From NCBI GenBank assembly GCA_003142915.1, contig PLNZ01000199.1, forward strand, positions 1 to 8,258: a DNA stretch of 8,258 nt, written 5' to 3'. Below, piece after piece: positions 5,291-8,258 of the stretch (the stretch's first letter is position 1; each line of letters begins with the position of its first letter). The position numbers were made by a program, and so were the translations under genes. The notes under the pieces are model-generated. The model was not told the origin of the DNA. It worked only from the letters and a program-made list of their open reading frames with translations, and did no database searches. The DNA is from Ignavibacteriales bacterium (GTDB lineage Bacteria; Bacteroidota; Ignavibacteria; Ignavibacteriales; Ignavibacteriaceae).

Positions 5291-8258
5291 ATGGAAATAT
5301 GTCATTTACCGTTAAAATTTTTGGGGAAATATTTTTTTCTATGTTTCTTACCGTTGCTATTAAATGCTAATACCCGGATCAATGCTCAAAGTTATAACCG
5401 GGGTATTGGTATTTATCCCGGAAGCCTTAAAGAAGATTTTTCTCCTTCAATGAAAATTGATAAAAAGAATTACAGGAACATTGCGTTACTAAAACCTGTT
5501 TATAGCTCCGGCAGTTATGATTATAATTTAACCGCACAGTTGATAACCGATGGGATAAAAGAGACGCAATTGCCCGGCTGGATAGTAACGACAACCAGCA
5601 ACGGTATTCTCCCGCGCAACGAACGTGAATATTTTATAGACAGGCATCTGCAGACCAGGAAAGAATTTGAAGGAAATAATTTTTGGATTCAGATGGAATT
5701 AGCCGGTAATTACGTTATTCCGGAAGTTGACGGCTTTAAATTGTCCGGCAATATAGCCATCGATACTTTACAGACTGAAATCAAACCCTGGCAAATAACT
5801 GTTAGCGGTTCCAACGACGGTAAAGAATGGAAAATAGTGGGAACTTTAACGGACAACAAACTTCTCGGCGATACATTAACCGGTTTCCAAAGGGTTTTCT
5901 CTCCTAAAAACTATAGGATATTCAGCAAAGAGATTACGCTTAATGAAAGTGTTAGTTATAAATTTTACCGCGCAGAATTCAATTCACCGAATATTAAAAG
6001 CTGGTCAATTAGTGGGTTTGCAATGACGAAAAATGGGAACTACTGCAATATTGGAGGACCGTATAATTTTACCAGCGCATGGAAAAGTTTAGGCTCTCAA
6101 AAGGAGTGGATTTATATCGATCTTGGCGCAAAATGTTCATTTGACAATATTAAACTTTACTGGTTAAAACGCCCTGCAGCCGGGACAATACAAACATCCG
6201 ATGATTCAAAGACATGGAAGGAGATTTCTGCATTACCGGTCGATTCATCATCAATAGACAATATAAAATATGTTAAACCCGTCGAAGGAAGATATGTTTG
6301 TTTGATGCTGGATAAAGCCGTATCACAGGAGGATGGTTATATCTTGAGCGAGATGGAAGTATATGGAACCGGTGCAACGTATGCATCAGCGCATGCGCAA
6401 GCAAATGTTGAAAAAGATGGTAAAATGAAATTATCAGGCGGCGCATGGAAACTTCAACGGCAATCGCTTGTTAAGGGAAGCGAAGAATTAATTTCTAAAT
6501 CAGGCTACAATGATAGTGATTGGATCACTGCGACAGTTCCGGGAACTGTGCTTACTTCGTATATTAATGCGGGGATTATTCCTGATCCCAATTACAGCGA
6601 TAACCAGCTCTTAATTTCAGATTCATTTTTTTATTCCGATTTCTGGTACCGTGATGAATTCACACTACCAAAAAATTATAACGGTAAAAAGATATTCTTA
6701 AACTTCGATGGAATAAATTGGAAAGCCGATATTTATCTTAACGGGAAAAAACTTGGAAAGATAGAAGGAGCTTTCACCCGCCGTAAGTTTGATGTAACTA
6801 ATGATTTAGTTCCTGGAGAGAAAAACGCAATTGCAGTTCGGATTTATAAAAACGACGCTCCGGGGTATGTTAAAGAACCGACAATTCTAAACCATGATGC
6901 GAATGGCGGTGAACTTGGCCTTGATAATCCGACATTTCATGCCTCTGTCGGCTGGGATTGGATACCTACAATCCGGGGGAGAAATATTGGAATATGGAAT
7001 GATGTCTATTTCTCTACCAGCGGGCAGGTTACTATTGAAGATCCATTCGTCAATACAAGTCTTCCTTTACCGGATACAACTTTTGCAGATGTGAAAATTC
7101 AAGTAACACTTAACAATCATAAAGCCGAAAATGTTAAGGGAAAGCTGAAAGGACAAATAGGCAATGTTAAATTTGAATTACCGGTTACACTTTCATCTTC
7201 AGAATCGAAAACACTTACTTTAGATTCATCTACATTTCCATACCTTCATTTAAAGAATCCAAAGCTCTGGTGGCCTAATGGTTATGGTAAACAAAATCTT
7301 TATGATGTGAAGCTCGAATTCCTTACATCGAATGGAGAGTTGTCCGATTCGAAAGAATTCAAAACCGGTATTAGGGAGATGACTTATTCTGAAGATGGCG
7401 GAGCTTTAAGAATTTGGGTAAACGGGAAAAGATTTATTGGACGCGGAGGCAATTGGGGCTTTTCAGAATCGAATCTCAATTATCGTTCACGCGAATATGA
7501 TATTGCAGTTCGTTATCATAAAGAAATGAACTTTACGATGATACGAAATTGGGTTGGACAAACCGGTAATGATGAGTTCTATGAAGCATGTGATAAATAC
7601 GGAATAATGGTTTGGCAGGATTTCTGGCTTGCTAATCCGGCAGATGGGCCGGATCCTGAAGACAATAAAATGTTCTTGCAAAATGCCGAAGATTTTGTAA
7701 GAAGAATTCGGAATCACCCATCAATAGGATTATATTGCGGACGTAACGAAGGAAATCCTCCCGTTGAAATTGATAAACCGCTAAGAGAAATGTTGTTACA
7801 GCTTACTCCCGGTATTAAATATATTCCAAATTCGGCATGGGAAGTAGTCAGCGGCGGCGGTCCTTACCGTGCTATGCCTTTAAAATATTATTTCGACAAA
7901 AGAGCCACACCGAAACTCCATAGTGAGATTGGAATGCCTAACTTAGTGTCGGCGGAAAGTCTCAAGCTAATGATTCCCGATTCTTCTGCGTGGCCAATTA
8001 ACCGTATATGGGGAATTCATGATTTCAATCTTGAAAGCGCTCAGTCGGGCAAATCATTTATCAGTTTAATGGAAGAGAGTTTTGGGAAGATAGATAATCT
8101 TAAAGATTGGTTATCCTATGCGCAGTGGATAAATTATCAAGGATACAGAGCAATATTTGAAGCACAAGGTAAAAATAGAATGGGAATTCTTTTATGGATG
8201 AGCCACCCGGCATGGCCTTCCCTTGTTTGGCAAACTTATGATTATTACTTCGAACCTA
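5291..8258 (+). CDS. Secreted glycoside hydrolase family 2 with discoidin-like domains (3' truncated by window)
   Basis: Open for 989 codons to the right edge. Residues 1-32 are a signal peptide (Lys9 and Lys13, then YFFLCFLPLLLNAN, cleavage likely after INA), so it acts in the periplasm or outside. Two discoidin-like sandwiches follow, about 58-240 and 245-360 (VSGSNDGKEWKIVG; IQTSDDSKTWKEIS; LSEMEVYG). The GH2 sugar-binding domain spans about 380-575 (WKLQ, VPGTVLTSYINAG, FWYRDEFTLP, FDGINWKADIYLNGKKLG). An Ig-like domain ends with LWWPNGYGKQNLYDV (659-673). The TIM barrel begins near 700 (NGKRFIGRGGNWG). Glu820 in CGRNEGNPP is the expected acid/base and Glu879 in LHSEIG the nucleophile. 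The pattern is closest to the exo-beta-glucosaminidase and beta-mannosidase branch of GH2; the substrate is unproven. AAGGA at 5278-5282 lies 8 bases before the ATG. No neighbouring carbohydrate genes are visible. Confidence 0.88.
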   Translation, partial: MEICHLPLKFLGKYFFLCFLPLLLNANTRINAQSYNRGIGIYPGSLKEDFSPSMKIDKKNYRNIALLKPVYSSGSYDYNLTAQLITDGIKETQLPGWIVTTTSNGILPRNEREYFIDRHLQTRKEFEGNNFWIQMELAGNYVIPEVDGFKLSGNIAIDTLQTEIKPWQITVSGSNDGKEWKIVGTLTDNKLLGDTLTGFQRVFSPKNYRIFSKEITLNESVSYKFYRAEFNSPNIKSWSISGFAMTKNGNYCNIGGPYNFTSAWKSLGSQKEWIYIDLGAKCSFDNIKLYWLKRPAAGTIQTSDDSKTWKEISALPVDSSSIDNIKYVKPVEGRYVCLMLDKAVSQEDGYILSEMEVYGTGATYASAHAQANVEKDGKMKLSGGAWKLQRQSLVKGSEELISKSGYNDSDWITATVPGTVLTSYINAGIIPDPNYSDNQLLISDSFFYSDFWYRDEFTLPKNYNGKKIFLNFDGINWKADIYLNGKKLGKIEGAFTRRKFDVTNDLVPGEKNAIAVRIYKNDAPGYVKEPTILNHDANGGELGLDNPTFHASVGWDWIPTIRGRNIGIWNDVYFSTSGQVTIEDPFVNTSLPLPDTTFADVKIQVTLNNHKAENVKGKLKGQIGNVKFELPVTLSSSESKTLTLDSSTFPYLHLKNPKLWWPNGYGKQNLYDVKLEFLTSNGELSDSKEFKTGIREMTYSEDGGALRIWVNGKRFIGRGGNWGFSESNLNYRSREYDIAVRYHKEMNFTMIRNWVGQTGNDEFYEACDKYGIMVWQDFWLANPADGPDPEDNKMFLQNAEDFVRRIRNHPSIGLYCGRNEGNPPVEIDKPLREMLLQLTPGIKYIPNSAWEVVSGGGPYRAMPLKYYFDKRATPKLHSEIGMPNLVSAESLKLMIPDSSAWPINRIWGIHDFNLESAQSGKSFISLMEESFGKIDNLKDWLSYAQWINYQGYRAIFEAQGKNRMGILLWMSHPAWPSLVWQTYDYYFEP

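Noticed and set aside
6894..7717. Short frames inside the GH2 gene on both strands
   Set aside because: The GH2 frame is continuous over the region and carries conserved GH2 motifs throughout.
1..8258. CRISPR array or insertion sequence
   Set aside because: No regularly spaced repeats, no transposase motifs and no long terminal inverted repeats are visible.

Overview
The window looks like AT-rich chromosomal DNA from a Bacteroidota or Ignavibacteriota type bacterium. This rests on a lipoprotein start with a FISUMP-like motif (a domain common in Fibrobacterota, Bacteroidota and Ignavibacteria), a large secreted family 2 glycoside hydrolase with discoidin-like domains, and a tRNA 3' end without an encoded CCA. 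The assignment is inferred from gene content; no marker gene is present.

The window has two halves that meet near 3750-3835. At 3752-3793 lies the 3' part of a tRNA-Lys(CTT) gene: anticodon loop, T arm and acceptor 3' strand, but no 5' half. A strong intrinsic terminator follows at 3799-3831. This is what a tyrosine-integrase element leaves at its far end after integrating into a tRNA gene. From the orientation, the left half (1 to about 3751) should be the end of an integrated element or genomic island, and the right half the original chromosome. An exact 12-bp tandem repeat at 3633-3656, inside the presumed element, is a candidate integrase arm site.

Every gene recognised in the left half is on the minus strand. 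In transcription order from the junction they are: a PIN-domain toxin-like gene overlapping a small antitoxin-like gene by 4 bases; a RadC-like JAB-domain gene followed one base later by a small membrane protein gene; a lone PD-(D/E)XK nuclease-like protein with an excellent ribosome binding site; a small membrane-anchored protein; and the start of a FISUMP-like lipoprotein. The RadC-like gene is interrupted by a one-base shift at a run of five T. The membrane protein gene may also have lost a 28-residue tail by a one-base shift at a run of five A. Either the cassette is decaying or the assembly lost two homopolymer bases.

The right half is on the plus strand. It has an intact EcsC-family protein gene, a gene-poor 350-base stretch with one weak coding trace, and then a secreted GH2 enzyme with signal peptide, two discoidin-like domains, GH2 sugar-binding and Ig-like domains and a TIM barrel with both catalytic glutamates. 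It runs off the right edge. No integrase, transposase, CRISPR array, rRNA or complete tRNA is visible.
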